A DNA stretch of 64,000 bases from Rhizobium giardinii bv. giardinii H152. Its GTDB lineage: Bacteria > Pseudomonadota > Alphaproteobacteria > Rhizobiales > Rhizobiaceae. The translations under genes and the position numbers were made by a program. Below are positions 1 to 8,055 of this stretch, one piece after another. Each line of letters begins with the position of its first letter. Position 1 is the first letter of the stretch. The notes beneath the pieces are model-generated. The model was not told the origin of the DNA and ran no database searches. It worked only from the letters and a program-made list of their open reading frames with translations. The stretch is from contig NZ_KB902635.1 in NCBI RefSeq assembly GCF_000379605.1, positions 20,592 to 84,591 of the forward strand, in the 5' to 3' direction.

Positions 1-95
1 ATCGCTGCCGTCAGCGACGTCTTGCCATGGTCAACGTGGCCGATCGTGCCAATGTTAACGTGCGGCTTGTTGCGCTCAAATTTGCTCTTTGCCAT
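1..95 (-). CDS. tuf: Elongation factor Tu, N-terminal fragment (cut by window edge)
   Basis: The 31 visible residues begin [16 protein letters not shown] and contain the P-loop GHVDHGKT, which is diagnostic of the GTPase EF-Tu. EF-Tu delivers aminoacyl-tRNA to the ribosome. The gene runs off the left edge, so about 92% of it is missing. The start codon is the complement of bases 93-95. It lies downstream of tRNA-Tyr and tRNA-Gly on the same strand, the usual tRNA-tuf cluster arrangement. Confidence 0.97.
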
Positions 96-356
96 GGGTA
101 CGTTTCCTGTGATCAATGAGAATGCATCATCCGGCGGCGCCGGTTTGGGGAGGCGTTTAAGGGTTTCGGAAGGATTGCGCAAGACTTAATTATCTTGCCC
201 GCTTCCAACACCTTGGCCTTTTGATGACGCTTATATGGTGATTGCCGCGCGCAATTCCAACGCAACAGCCGCCAAAGGCGGAAGCCAGCCTAATTCAACG
301 GCTTGTGCGCAATTATTAAAGAAAGACTTTAAACGCTGGTTACCGGGGCCGTTTGC

Positions 357-430
357 TGGAGCGGGTAGCGGGAATCGAACCCGCGTATTCAGCTTGGAAG
401 GCTGCTGCTCTACCATTGAGCTATACCCGC
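357..430 (-). tRNA. tRNA-Gly (anticodon TCC), CCA encoded
   Basis: On the minus strand the acceptor stem GCGGGTA (430-424) pairs with TACCCGC (367-361), followed by discriminator T and an encoded CCA at 359-357. The D arm (AGCTCAATGGTAGAGC), anticodon loop with TCC, and T arm with GGTTCGATTCC are all present. Length is 74 nt. It lies between tRNA-Tyr and tuf. Confidence 0.97.
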
Positions 431-454
431 GGGGTCTTGATCCGTCTGACAGAA

Positions 455-539
455 TGGTGGAGGGAGTTGGATTTGAACCAACGTAGGCTGAGCCAACGGA
501 TTTACAGTCCGTCCCCTTTAACCACTCGGGCATCCCTCC
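455..539 (-). tRNA. tRNA-Tyr (anticodon GTA), CCA encoded
   Basis: This is an 85-nt class II tRNA on the minus strand with acceptor stem GGAGGGA/TCCCTCC, a GTA anticodon in ACTGTAAAT, a long variable arm, a T loop with GGTTCAAATCC and an encoded CCA at 457-455. It is 24 nt upstream of tRNA-Gly and is probably cotranscribed with it. Confidence 0.97.
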
Positions 540-621
540 ATATTCTGTCGGGATCAAGCGACCAGGCATTTCGGATCGAAGCGCGTTGCCGGAGCAAGGC
601 GCCCCTTCGATCTGCGCCGGG

Positions 622-650
622 TATATGACCGCCCCGTTTGATCCTGTCAA
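622..650 (-). promoter_or_regulatory. Sigma70-type promoter of the tRNA-Tyr/tRNA-Gly (tuf) unit
   Basis: The minus strand carries a perfect TTGACA (complement of 645-650), a 17-bp spacer and CATATA (complement of 622-627). Transcription would begin near 615, about 75 nt before tRNA-Tyr. The -35 match and spacing are ideal; the call rests on sequence only. Confidence 0.75.
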
Positions 651-754
651 CACGATCGATCAGAAAAAGTTGCGAAATTCGCCATAAAGATTGCGCGCCA
701 TCGATTTCGCGAAAAACGGTTCCCCGTTCCCCCTATCACCAGTATAAGGCAGGC

Positions 755-1636
755 ATGAGCAAAGATATTCCCGGCGACAAGAGCGCCAAAGACACCCACT
801 ACGCCACTCTGCGCCGCGCCCATCGCGATGCCCGGCGCGAACGCGGCGAGATCCCGACGCCCGCCCAGGATCGCCGCAAGAAAACAGCACAGGCCGACTG
901 GAAGGCGCCGCAACTGGCGCCCGACCAGGTGCTGCTTTACGGCATCCACACCGTTCGCGCCGCGCTCGACAATCCTGAACGCAGGATCACCAAGCTGTCC
1001 GTGACGCAGAACGCACTTGTCCGGCTTGAAACCGGGCCCGTCGAATCGCTCGGCTTCCCGGTCGAGATCGTCTCGCCGCAGGATCTCGACAGGTTGCTCG
1101 GACCCGATGCCATCCATCAGGGCGCGATGCTGGAGACCGTGCCCCTGCCCGTTCGCCGCCTGTCGGCGCTGAAGGACAGCCCGCTGATCCTCGTGCTCGA
1201 CCAGGTCACCGATCCGCATAATGTCGGCGCCATCATGCGCTCCGCCGTCGCCTTCAATGCCGGTGCGCTGATCACCACCATGCGCCACAGCCCGACGGAA
1301 TCGGGTGTCATGGCGAAATCCGCCTCCGGCGCGCTTGAAATGATCCCCTATATCCAGATCACCAATCTCGCCGATGCGCTGGAAGAACTGCACAAGCTCG
1401 GCTTCGTTTCGATTGGCCTTGATTCGGAAGGGCCGGCCCCGCTCGAAGAGACGCTGTCCGGCAACAAGATCGCGCTCGTGCTCGGCGCCGAAGGCAAGGG
1501 ATTGCGGCAGAAGACCCGCCAGACCGTCAACGCGCTTGCCCGGCTCGACATGCCCGGCGCCATCAAGTCGCTGAATGTCTCGAATGCAGCGGCAATCGCC
1601 ATGTATGCGGCGCGCAGCTACCTGGCCAAGGTCTGA
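755..1636 (+). CDS. rlmB: 23S rRNA (guanosine-2'-O)-methyltransferase RlmB-type (TrmH/SpoU family)
   Basis: This 293-residue protein is a SPOUT methyltransferase that 2'-O-methylates a guanosine of 23S rRNA using S-adenosylmethionine. The three SpoU motifs are clear: NVGAIMRSA at 156-164, LGAEGKGLR at 243-251 and LNVSNAAAI at 273-281, which together form the knotted AdoMet site. A substrate-binding N-terminal domain occupies about residues 58-132, preceded by a basic tail. The reading frame is open back to 638, but ATG 755 gives the usual family start. It is divergent from the tRNA-Tyr/Gly unit. The exact target nucleotide cannot be told from sequence alone. Confidence 0.9.
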   Translation: MSKDIPGDKSAKDTHYATLRRAHRDARRERGEIPTPAQDRRKKTAQADWKAPQLAPDQVLLYGIHTVRAALDNPERRITKLSVTQNALVRLETGPVESLGFPVEIVSPQDLDRLLGPDAIHQGAMLETVPLPVRRLSALKDSPLILVLDQVTDPHNVGAIMRSAVAFNAGALITTMRHSPTESGVMAKSASGALEMIPYIQITNLADALEELHKLGFVSIGLDSEGPAPLEETLSGNKIALVLGAEGKGLRQKTRQTVNALARLDMPGAIKSLNVSNAAAIAMYAARSYLAKV

Positions 1637-1642
1637 TCAGGG

Positions 1643-1921
1643 TTACCGTGTGAGGCTCGGCTCGCCGAGCGACAATCGGGCTTCGGGACAGCCATCCCGG
1701 ATCTTGCGCCATGTGGTGACGTTCAGTTCCATTTCGCAACGCGCCAGATAGGCCATGTCGCCGATCCGGATGCAGACGGTCTGGCCGAGTTCGAGTTTCG
1801 AGCCGTCGCGATTTCGGCAGGTGCAGCGCGCGTCGGGGGGCGATGCAAAAGACACCGTGGAAAACATTCCGGCAAACACCGAAACGAGAACGACCAACAA
1901 AAGAGCCGGAACGCTTTTCAT
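1643..1921 (-). CDS. Small secreted protein of unknown function
   Basis: The 92-residue product starts with MKSVPALLLVVLVSVF and has a typical Sec signal peptide, probably cleaved after SFA near residue 26. The mature part of about 65 residues has five cysteines (two in a CTC arrangement) and one tryptophan, suggesting a disulfide-stabilised periplasmic protein. An upstream in-frame start at 1939 would put six extra residues before the signal and is less likely. It is convergent with rlmB, six bases apart. I recognise no named family. Confidence 0.65.
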   Translation of the reverse strand: MKSVPALLLVVLVSVFAGMFSTVSFASPPDARCTCRNRDGSKLELGQTVCIRIGDMAYLARCEMELNVTTWRKIRDGCPEARLSLGEPSLTR

Positions 1922-1996
1922 AAGCGCAGCATAGTACAAAAAGGCTTGTTTTCAAAGCAAAGCAGGCATGCGCCACGCCGGCGCTGCCCGCGTCGG

Positions 1997-2209
1997 TCAG
2001 GCCTTTTTCAGGAATTCGGTGCGCAACACCAGACCCTTGATCTTGGCGTGGCGGCACTCGACCTCGTCCGGATTGTCGGTGAGGTGGATGCCCTTGATCA
2101 TCGTGCCACGCTTCAGGGTCTCCGATGTGCCCTTGACCTTCAGATCCTTGATGAGCGTGACGTTGTCGCCCTCGTTGAGGATCGTACCGTTGCTGTCCCT
2201 GACGTCCAT
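1997..2209 (-). CDS. PhnA/YjdM-like protein, short form without zinc ribbon
   Basis: The 70-residue product MDVRDSNGTILNEGDNV... matches the C-terminal SH3-like domain of the PhnA/YjdM family, often labelled alkylphosphonate utilisation protein although a phosphonate role is not established. Family signatures visible are VRDSNG, L-x-x-GD-x-V, KDLKVKG and G-x-x-IKGI. The N-terminal zinc ribbon of the long form is absent. ATG 2209 is preceded by TTGGA with 7-nt spacing; the frame continues upstream to 2242 without such a site. Confidence 0.8.
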   Translation of the reverse strand: MDVRDSNGTILNEGDNVTLIKDLKVKGTSETLKRGTMIKGIHLTDNPDEVECRHAKIKGLVLRTEFLKKA

Positions 2210-2347
2210 TTTCGATTCCAATTCATGATGATGTCGGCGCAAGCCTGTAATCGCGCTCTATCGCCTTGGACCGCGCCTGTCCAGTCGACCGCGAGAGGTT
2301 CGACAGCTCACGACGCGAAAACGGTTGTCCTGGCCATCGCCGCACAG

Positions 2348-2380
2348 AAAAAGCCGGACACCTCGTCGTGCCCGGCTTTT
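2348..2380 (-). terminator. Rho-independent terminator of azoR
   Basis: AAAAGCCGG (2349-2357) pairs with CCGGCTTTT (2372-2380). In minus orientation the hairpin is followed by a run of five T. It lies 25 nt past the azoR stop codon. Confidence 0.8.
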
Positions 2381-2404
2381 CAAGAATTTTCGATCTCGGC
2401 TCGA

Positions 2405-3031
2405 TCAGGCGGCGATGTCGAAATGACCGCGGTCGGCGATTGCCTTCTCGGCGCCGGCGATCGCTGCTTCCTTCGCATCCGGGCTGATGGCGAGGCCTTC
2501 GGCACGAACGAATTCGACATCGGTGATGCCGATGAAGCCGAACACCGTGCTCAGGTAGGTTTCCTGATGGTCCATGGCGCTGACCGGAGAAGCGCCCGAA
2601 TAGTGGCCGCCACGTGTCGAAGCAACGATCACCTTCTTGCCCTTGGCCAGGCCTTCGACACCGGATTCGGTGTAGCGGAAGGTGGTTCCGGCAACGAGAA
2701 TGCGGTCGATCCAGGTCTTCAGCTGGCTCGGGATGGTGAAATTGTACATCGGCGCGCCGACGACGATGACGTCTGCAGCGAGGAATTCAGCAAGCGAGGC
2801 ACGCGCCGCATCAAGTTCGGAAACCAGCGTGGCATCGAGCCCTTCCGGATTGGCCGAAGCGGCCATCAGGTGCGAGCCGTTCAGATGCGCCAGCGGATCG
2901 GCCGCAAGGTCGCGATAGGTAACGGTGTCGCCCGGGCGCTCCGCCTTGATCCGCGCAACGATCGATGCCGTCAGGCGGCGGGATACGGAATGATCTCCGA
3001 GGATACCGGAGTCGATATGGAGAATGTTCAT
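2405..3031 (-). CDS. azoR: FMN-dependent NADH-azoreductase
   Basis: This 208-residue flavodoxin-fold protein begins MNILHIDSGILGDHSVSR, the FMN phosphate-binding loop of AzoR. It also contains GAPMYNFTIPSQLK, the second FMN-binding segment, and ASTRGGHY near residue 140. AzoR is a cytosolic homodimer reducing azo compounds and quinones with NADH; the physiological substrate is usually quinones. It is divergent from a LysR gene with 145 bp between starts, the usual sign that the regulator controls it. ATG 3031 was chosen because it begins the flavodoxin fold; the longer open frame to 3340 runs into lysR. Confidence 0.93.
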   Translation of the reverse strand: MNILHIDSGILGDHSVSRRLTASIVARIKAERPGDTVTYRDLAADPLAHLNGSHLMAASANPEGLDATLVSELDAARASLAEFLAADVIVVGAPMYNFTIPSQLKTWIDRILVAGTTFRYTESGVEGLAKGKKVIVASTRGGHYSGASPVSAMDHQETYLSTVFGFIGITDVEFVRAEGLAISPDAKEAAIAGAEKAIADRGHFDIAA

Positions 3032-3113
3032 CGATTGCACCTTGTGTTCTGGTTGGCGTTTTGGGTGCATCACATATGAATTTAAAACAATCAGCCGATA
3101 AGCCCGCCCTTTT

Positions 3114-3150
3114 TTGACAGACTGTTTCCTGATAGAGACAATCTGGTCTC
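3114..3150 (+). promoter_or_regulatory. azoR-lysR intergenic promoter and palindromic operator
   Basis: TTGACA (3114-3119) and GACAAT (3137-3142) with a 17-bp spacer form a plausible promoter for the LysR gene. Overlapping its -10 is a perfect inverted repeat GAGAC-N6-GTCTC (3135-3150), with the dyad size expected of a LysR-type binding site. Binding there could both autorepress the regulator and activate azoR. This is inferred from sequence. Confidence 0.5.
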
Positions 3151-3176
3151 GACTTTGACTGTCTGGAAGGTGTGGA

Positions 3177-4118
3177 ATGCAGGACCTGAACGATCTCGCG
3201 CTGTTTGCCGCCGTGGTAAAACACAAGGGCTTCTCCGCCGCGTCGCGGGCCCTCAGCATCCCGAAATCTAAGCTCAGCAAACATGTCGCGCGCCTGGAGC
3301 AGCAGCTTGACGTTCGCCTTCTCGAACGTTCGACGCGCAAGCTGCGCGTGACCGAGATCGGCCAGGCCTTCTACGAGCGCTGCGAGACGATCCTGTCCGG
3401 CGTCGAAGCCGCGGAAGCGGTGGTCGCTGCGGCCAGAAGCGAGCCATCCGGCATCGTCCGGCTTGCCTCGCCTATCGGCTTCACGCCGATGCTCGCGCAT
3501 ATCCTGCCTGCCTTCCACAGGCGCTATCCCGAGGTACGGCTGCTGATCACCACGACCAACCGGCGCGTCGACCTCGTCGAAGAACGGATCGATATCGCAT
3601 TGCGGGCGCGCGATCAGCTCGATACCGATAACCATCTGATCGTCCGCAAGCTCGGACAGGCGCGCCAGTTCCTCGCGGCCAGCCCGGCACTGATGGCCCG
3701 CCTCGGCAACGTCACGATCGACACGCTCGGAAAGATGCCGACGCTTTCGATGAACGAACAGCACGGCTCCGACACCTGGCAACTTCATACCGATGGCATG
3801 AAGCGCGAAATCGCGCACCAGCCGATCATCGGCTGCAGCGATTTCGCCATTTTGGAGCGCGCGGCGATAGAAGGGGTCGGCATCGCGCTTCTGCCGGATC
3901 ATCTTTGCGGGCGCGGCTTCCGCACCGGCGTGCTCTTGCCCGTGCTGCCGGAATGGTCGTCAAACGACGCGATCGTGCATCTGGTCTTCACCTCGCGCCA
4001 CGGCCTGCTGCCCGGCGTCCGCGCGCTGATTGACTTCCTTGTGGAAAACCTGCCTCGCGCCATGTCGCGATGCACGGAAATCGATCCCGCGCCGGCGATG
4101 CTCGCCGCGGCAGAATAA
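3177..4118 (+). CDS. LysR-family transcriptional regulator
   Basis: The 313-residue protein has an N-terminal winged helix-turn-helix (about residues 3-62, with FSAASRALSIPKSKLSKHV) and a LysR substrate-binding domain (about 90-295). It belongs to the AaeR/DmlR-like LysR branch, in which an effector bound between the two subdomains alters DNA binding. The start ATG 3177 places the HTH at the normal distance from the N-terminus. It is divergent from azoR and likely regulates it, possibly in response to quinones or aromatic compounds; the effector is unknown. Confidence 0.9.
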   Translation: MQDLNDLALFAAVVKHKGFSAASRALSIPKSKLSKHVARLEQQLDVRLLERSTRKLRVTEIGQAFYERCETILSGVEAAEAVVAAARSEPSGIVRLASPIGFTPMLAHILPAFHRRYPEVRLLITTTNRRVDLVEERIDIALRARDQLDTDNHLIVRKLGQARQFLAASPALMARLGNVTIDTLGKMPTLSMNEQHGSDTWQLHTDGMKREIAHQPIIGCSDFAILERAAIEGVGIALLPDHLCGRGFRTGVLLPVLPEWSSNDAIVHLVFTSRHGLLPGVRALIDFLVENLPRAMSRCTEIDPAPAMLAAAE

Positions 4119-4212
4119 TACAGGCAGCACTTCGGCGGCCTCTGTTCGAATGTTTCCGAAACGCGCAATCTGACGCCATCAGCGAATCGGCGGCGGCAGG
4201 GAGCAACTTATC

Positions 4213-4941
4213 ATGACGATCGAACGGCGGCGGCGCATCATCCGCACGCGCAGGACCGCTATCGGCACCACACTCGTTGCCGGCATCTCGTTTCTCGCAG
4301 GCATGACGGACGCCGCCGGGCTCCTCGTCGCGGGCAGCTTCGTTTCCTTCATGAGCGGCAACACCACGCGTGCCGCCGTGGCCCTCGCGGAGGGACAAAC
4401 GCGATATGCCGTCATCCTGCTCGGCGCACTCCTTACGTTCGTCGTCGGCAACGCGCTCGGCATCATTGTTGCCCACAACGCCAGCCGGCGCACGTTTCGC
4501 GTCCTCTTCGGGGTTACGCTGATCCTCGGCCTTGCGGCCGGGGCCACCAGCCCTGCCCTCGCAACGTTTCAGTTCTACGCGATCGTGCTTGCCATGGGGC
4601 TCGTCAATGCCGCGGTCGAGCACATCGAGGGCCTGCCCATCGGGCTGACCTACGTGACCGGCGGTCTGTCGCGCTTCGGCCGCGGCATCGGCAGCTGGGT
4701 TGTCGGCGCACCCCGGCGCGACTGGGCCATGCAGATCGTTCCCTGGCTCGGCATGGCCGCCGGCGGCATCTGCGGCGCCTTTCTCGAACGGGCGCTGGGC
4801 GCCGGCGTGCTCTGGCTGACCTGCACCTTGTCGGCGGTGATCGCCATCGTCGTCTTCTTCATTCCGCCGCGGCTCCAGCAGCGCCACGCTCATCGCACCC
4901 ACCCAGCGCCCCTGACAACCCGGCCGAAACCACATCCGTGA
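4213..4941 (+). CDS. YoaK/DUF1275 family membrane protein
   Basis: The 242-residue product has about six hydrophobic segments. The family core is visible: SFLAGMTDAAG, SFVSFMSGNTT and GLVNAAVEH, the conserved first-half pattern of DUF1275. The C-terminus is a proline- and histidine-rich cytoplasmic tail. Family members are widespread inner-membrane proteins of unknown transport role. GGGAG about 10 nt before ATG 4213 supports the start. No operon partner is apparent; tRNA-Thr follows. Confidence 0.85.
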   Translation: MTIERRRRIIRTRRTAIGTTLVAGISFLAGMTDAAGLLVAGSFVSFMSGNTTRAAVALAEGQTRYAVILLGALLTFVVGNALGIIVAHNASRRTFRVLFGVTLILGLAAGATSPALATFQFYAIVLAMGLVNAAVEHIEGLPIGLTYVTGGLSRFGRGIGSWVVGAPRRDWAMQIVPWLGMAAGGICGAFLERALGAGVLWLTCTLSAVIAIVVFFIPPRLQQRHAHRTHPAPLTTRPKPHP

Positions 4942-5074
4942 CCGCGCCACGCGAGGCGGGCAACGCAGGAGCGCCGCCGCGATCGCCGCGCCCGTCAGAT
5001 CTGAAAAGCGGCGGGACAATCGCATTTTCCCTTTACACACGATCAGAATATGCTAACTCCCTGCCCCACATGCT

Positions 5075-5150
<76 letters not shown>

Positions 5151-5299
5151 TTCTTTTCCTTTCCCACGTTGATCTTTTATGCATGATACCGATGGTATCG
5201 GCGGCGGTGATACCTGCTGCCAGTTGAAGAACGGACGCGCAGGACTTCTTCGGGGCGTTCAGTCCGCTGACGCCCATTCGTAAAACATACAGGCATTCC

Positions 5300-6073
5300 A
5301 TGGCTCGCACGTTCAAAACCATCGCTTTCGCCGCCTCCGCCACGCTCGAGGCGCAGAAGGCTGCAGAGGAGTTGATCGCCCTTTACGGCCAGCATGATCC
5401 CGAGGAGGCAGATGTCATCGTGGCGCTCGGCGGCGATGGCTTCATGCTGCATACGCTGCACAAAACGATGAATTCCGGCAAGCTGGTTTACGGCATGAAT
5501 CGCGGCTCCATCGGCTTTCTGATGAACCGTTACAGCACGGAAAACCTGCACGAGCGCCTCGCTGCGGCCGTCGAAAACACCTTCCGGCCGCTGGAAATGC
5601 AGACTGTCGATACGGATGGCAAGCGCTTCGGAGCGCTCGCCATCAACGAGGTCTACCTCTTTCGCCAGTCGTACCAGGCCGCTAAGCTGCGGGTTGTCGT
5701 CGATGGTCGCGTCAGGCTCGAGGAACTGATCTGCGACGGCGTGCTGCTGTCGACGCCGGCGGGGTCCACCGCCTACAATCTCTCCGCCCACGGCCCGATT
5801 CTGCCGCTCGAGGCGCCGCTTTTGGCACTCACCCCGGTCAGCCCCTTCCGGCCTCGCCGCTGGCGCGGCGCGCTTCTGCCCAACAAGGTGACCGTCGATA
5901 TCGCCATTCTCGAACCGGACAAACGCCCGGTCAACGCCGTGGCCGATCATGTCGAGGTCAAGTCCGTCGTCACGGTGCGCATTGCCGAATCCGAAAAGAT
6001 GACGGCACATATCCTTTCGGACCCCGATTATTCCTGGTCTGATCGGATCCTTGCCGAACAATTCTCCAACTAG
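5300..6073 (+). CDS. nadK: NAD kinase
   Basis: This 257-residue cytosolic enzyme phosphorylates NAD to NADP using ATP. The catalytic GGDG motif is at residues 44-47, followed by the NE motif (AINEVYLFR, near 114-122) and the glycine-rich CDGVLLSTPAGSTAYNLSA segment near 144-162 that binds NAD and divalent metal. Length matches the short alphaproteobacterial NadK. ATG 5300 begins the usual MARTFKTIAF. A GATACC-GAT-GGTATC palindrome lies about 100 nt upstream (5185-5199). Confidence 0.96.
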   Translation: MARTFKTIAFAASATLEAQKAAEELIALYGQHDPEEADVIVALGGDGFMLHTLHKTMNSGKLVYGMNRGSIGFLMNRYSTENLHERLAAAVENTFRPLEMQTVDTDGKRFGALAINEVYLFRQSYQAAKLRVVVDGRVRLEELICDGVLLSTPAGSTAYNLSAHGPILPLEAPLLALTPVSPFRPRRWRGALLPNKVTVDIAILEPDKRPVNAVADHVEVKSVVTVRIAESEKMTAHILSDPDYSWSDRILAEQFSN

Positions 6074-6221
6074 CGCAGATGACAACACATCCCAGCAATC
6101 ACTTGAATTGGAACCGATTCCGACCGAAGGTGATGCGGGAATTCATGTGCCTTAGGATCCGCCGGGCATGCCGGCATCCGCGCATCCCGCTGTCACATGA
6201 GCGCACCAAGGGCTAAAGACG

Positions 6222-6758
6222 ATGCTCCAGTTTCGAAACGTCAGCATAGCCATGCTTTCCGCCTGCTGCATCGCCTTGCTGCTGGCCGCAGGGTCAGCTG
6301 CCCGTGCCGACGACACCGCGCTCATGCCCGACAATATAATTTTCGTCACCAGCACGGGCTATTGGGAAGAGAGCGGTGATCCGCTCAGCGTGGCCGATCC
6401 GAACGCCGCCAAGACAGAAAGCACTCCGGCAGCCGGCCCATCGGCGACGGCGCAGCGCGGATACTACAAGCTGGTTGCCGTGCGCCAGCCCGAAGGAAAC
6501 ACGCATGTCTTCCTGCAACAGGTCGCGCTGGACGCCGCAGGACCGAAGGTGGTGTCCTCCGCCGAACTGGAGGAATTTTCCTCCATGAAGGCCTATGTGA
6601 CGGATATCCGGCCGGAAACCTCAGACGGCGTCGCCCGGCAGCCGGGGCTGTTTGCCACCGTCTACCTGAAGACCGATCCGGCAGCACCGGAGCCGGAAAC
6701 CTGGACCGTGCTGATCGACGACATCGGCGACATCAAGGTCGAGCGCGAAACCAACTGA
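6222..6758 (+). CDS. Secreted protein of unknown function
   Basis: The 178-residue product has a Sec signal peptide (hydrophobic core at about residues 9-27, probable cleavage after ARA at 29). The mature part starts with a short disordered, alanine- and proline-rich stretch followed by a beta-rich domain ending in a conserved-looking TWTVLIDDIGDIKVE strand. No enzyme motif is visible. It follows nadK by 148 bp and converges on prfB, with a terminator between them. I do not recognise the family. Confidence 0.75.
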   Translation: MLQFRNVSIAMLSACCIALLLAAGSAARADDTALMPDNIIFVTSTGYWEESGDPLSVADPNAAKTESTPAAGPSATAQRGYYKLVAVRQPEGNTHVFLQQVALDAAGPKVVSSAELEEFSSMKAYVTDIRPETSDGVARQPGLFATVYLKTDPAAPEPETWTVLIDDIGDIKVERETN

Positions 6759-6775
6759 CTCACACGTTCAAAAGC

Positions 6776-6804
6776 AAAAAGCCGGGTCTTTGAGGCCCGG
6801 CTTT
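6776..6804 (-). terminator. Bidirectional Rho-independent terminator between a secreted protein gene and prfB
   Basis: AAAGCCGGG (6778-6786) pairs with CCCGGCTTT (6796-6804). Minus-strand transcripts (prfB) end in five T; plus-strand transcripts have three. It sits 20 nt past the prfB stop codon. Confidence 0.8.
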
Positions 6805-6824
6805 CGTGTGTCTCTGTTCTTTTC

Positions 6825-7956
6825 TCACGCGAGGTCGTCGACGACCGCGTCGGCACCGCCGCTCACCCTGTGGGCCAGCGCCGCTTCCATGAACTCATTG
6901 AGATCGCCATCGAGCACGTCATCCGGCGCAGTACTCGCGACGCCCGTGCGCAGGTCCTTCACCAACTGGTAGGGCTGTAGGACGTAGGAGCGGATCTGGT
7001 GGCCCCAGCCGATATCGGTCTTCGACGCGGCTTCGGCGTTGGCCGCGTCTTCCCGCTTCTTCAGTTCCGATTCGTAGAGGCGCGCGCGCAGCATGTCCCA
7101 GGCCTTGGCCTTGTTCTTGTGCTGCGACCGTTCCTGCTGGCACTGGACGACGATGCCGGAAGGCATGTGCGTGATACGCACGGCCGAATCCGTGGTGTTG
7201 ACGTGCTGGCCGCCGGCGCCGGAAGAACGGTAGGTGTCGATGCGGCAATCGCTCTCGTTGATGTCGATCTGGATCGAATCGTCGACCACCGGGTAGACCC
7301 AGATGGACGAGAACGAGGTATGACGGCGGGCATTGCTGTCGTAGGGCGAGATGCGCACCAGGCGATGCACGCCCGATTCGGTCTTCAGCCAGCCATAGGC
7401 ATTGTGGCCCTTGACGAGCAGGGTTGCCGACTTGATGCCGGCTTCTTCACCGTCATGGATTTCCAGCAGTTCGACCTTGAATCCCTGCCGTTCGGCCCAG
7501 CGGGTATACATGCGTAGCAGCATGTTTGCCCAGTCCTGGCTTTCGGTGCCGCCGGCGCCGGAATGTACTTCGAGATAGGTGTCGTTGCTGTCCGCCTCGC
7601 CCGACAGCATGGCTTCGACTTGGCGGCGGGCCGCTTCGGACCGAAGAGCCTTCAACGCCTCTTCCGCCTCCTTGACGATATCGGCATCGCCCTCTTCCTC
7701 GCCGAGTTCGATGAGGTCGATGGCATCCTGCATCTGCCTTTCGAAAGAACGAACGCCGTTGATGCCGTCATCGAGTTGCTGGCGCTCGCGCATCAGCTTC
7801 TGCGCTTCGGCCGCATCGTTCCAGAGGTTCGGATCCTCGGCCTTGTTGTTCAACCAGTCCAGTCGTCTTACCGCCTGGTCCCAGTCAAAGATGCCTCCTC
7901 AGCAGGCTTATGGCCTGCTTGATTTCGTCGACGATATTCTCGATTTCGGTCCGCAT
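6825..7956 (-). CDS. prfB: Peptide chain release factor 2 with programmed +1 frameshift
   Basis: RF2 recognises UGA and UAA stop codons and triggers peptide release. The main frame contains the catalytic GGQ (in [10 protein letters not shown]) and the SPF-like recognition region ([11 protein letters not shown]). The gene is expressed from two frames. A first ORF begins at ATG 7956 and reaches CTT TGA C (7890-7884), where a +1 slip joins it to the long downstream frame. The total, 1132 nt, is 3n+1, consistent with one skipped base and a 376-residue product. The in-frame TGA autoregulates synthesis, since low RF2 favours slipping. Lies downstream of mrcA on the same strand. Confidence 0.97.
7884..7899 (-). 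promoter_or_regulatory. prfB programmed frameshift site with internal Shine-Dalgarno
   Basis: On the minus strand AGGAGG (complement of 7894-7899) precedes the slippery CTTTGAC (complement of 7884-7890) by 3 nt. This is the canonical RF2 frameshift signal: the internal Shine-Dalgarno pairs with 16S rRNA and pushes the ribosome +1 at CTT when UGA is read slowly. CTT is codon 23 of the first ORF. Confidence 0.95.
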
Positions 7957-7999
7957 TGTCCTGCTTCTTGCGCTGGAATGAAATGTGCGCCGTGAATAA

Positions 8000-8035
8000 C
8001 GACGCCCGCCGCTCCTGTAAAGACGGCGGGCGTCG
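8000..8035 (-). terminator. Intercistronic 12-bp hairpin between mrcA and prfB
   Basis: CGACGCCCGCCG (8000-8011) and CGGCGGGCGTCG (8024-8035) form a perfect 12-bp stem with a 12-nt loop, 20 nt after the mrcA stop. No proper T run follows in minus orientation (TTATTC), so it may be a weak terminator or an mRNA 3'-end stabiliser. Confidence 0.45.
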
Positions 8036-8055
8036 GTAAAGGCAGATTAGAGGCG

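Noticed and set aside
235-653. Overlapping ORFs across the two tRNAs
   Set aside because: They run through tRNA-Gly and tRNA-Tyr on both strands and have no protein-like pattern.
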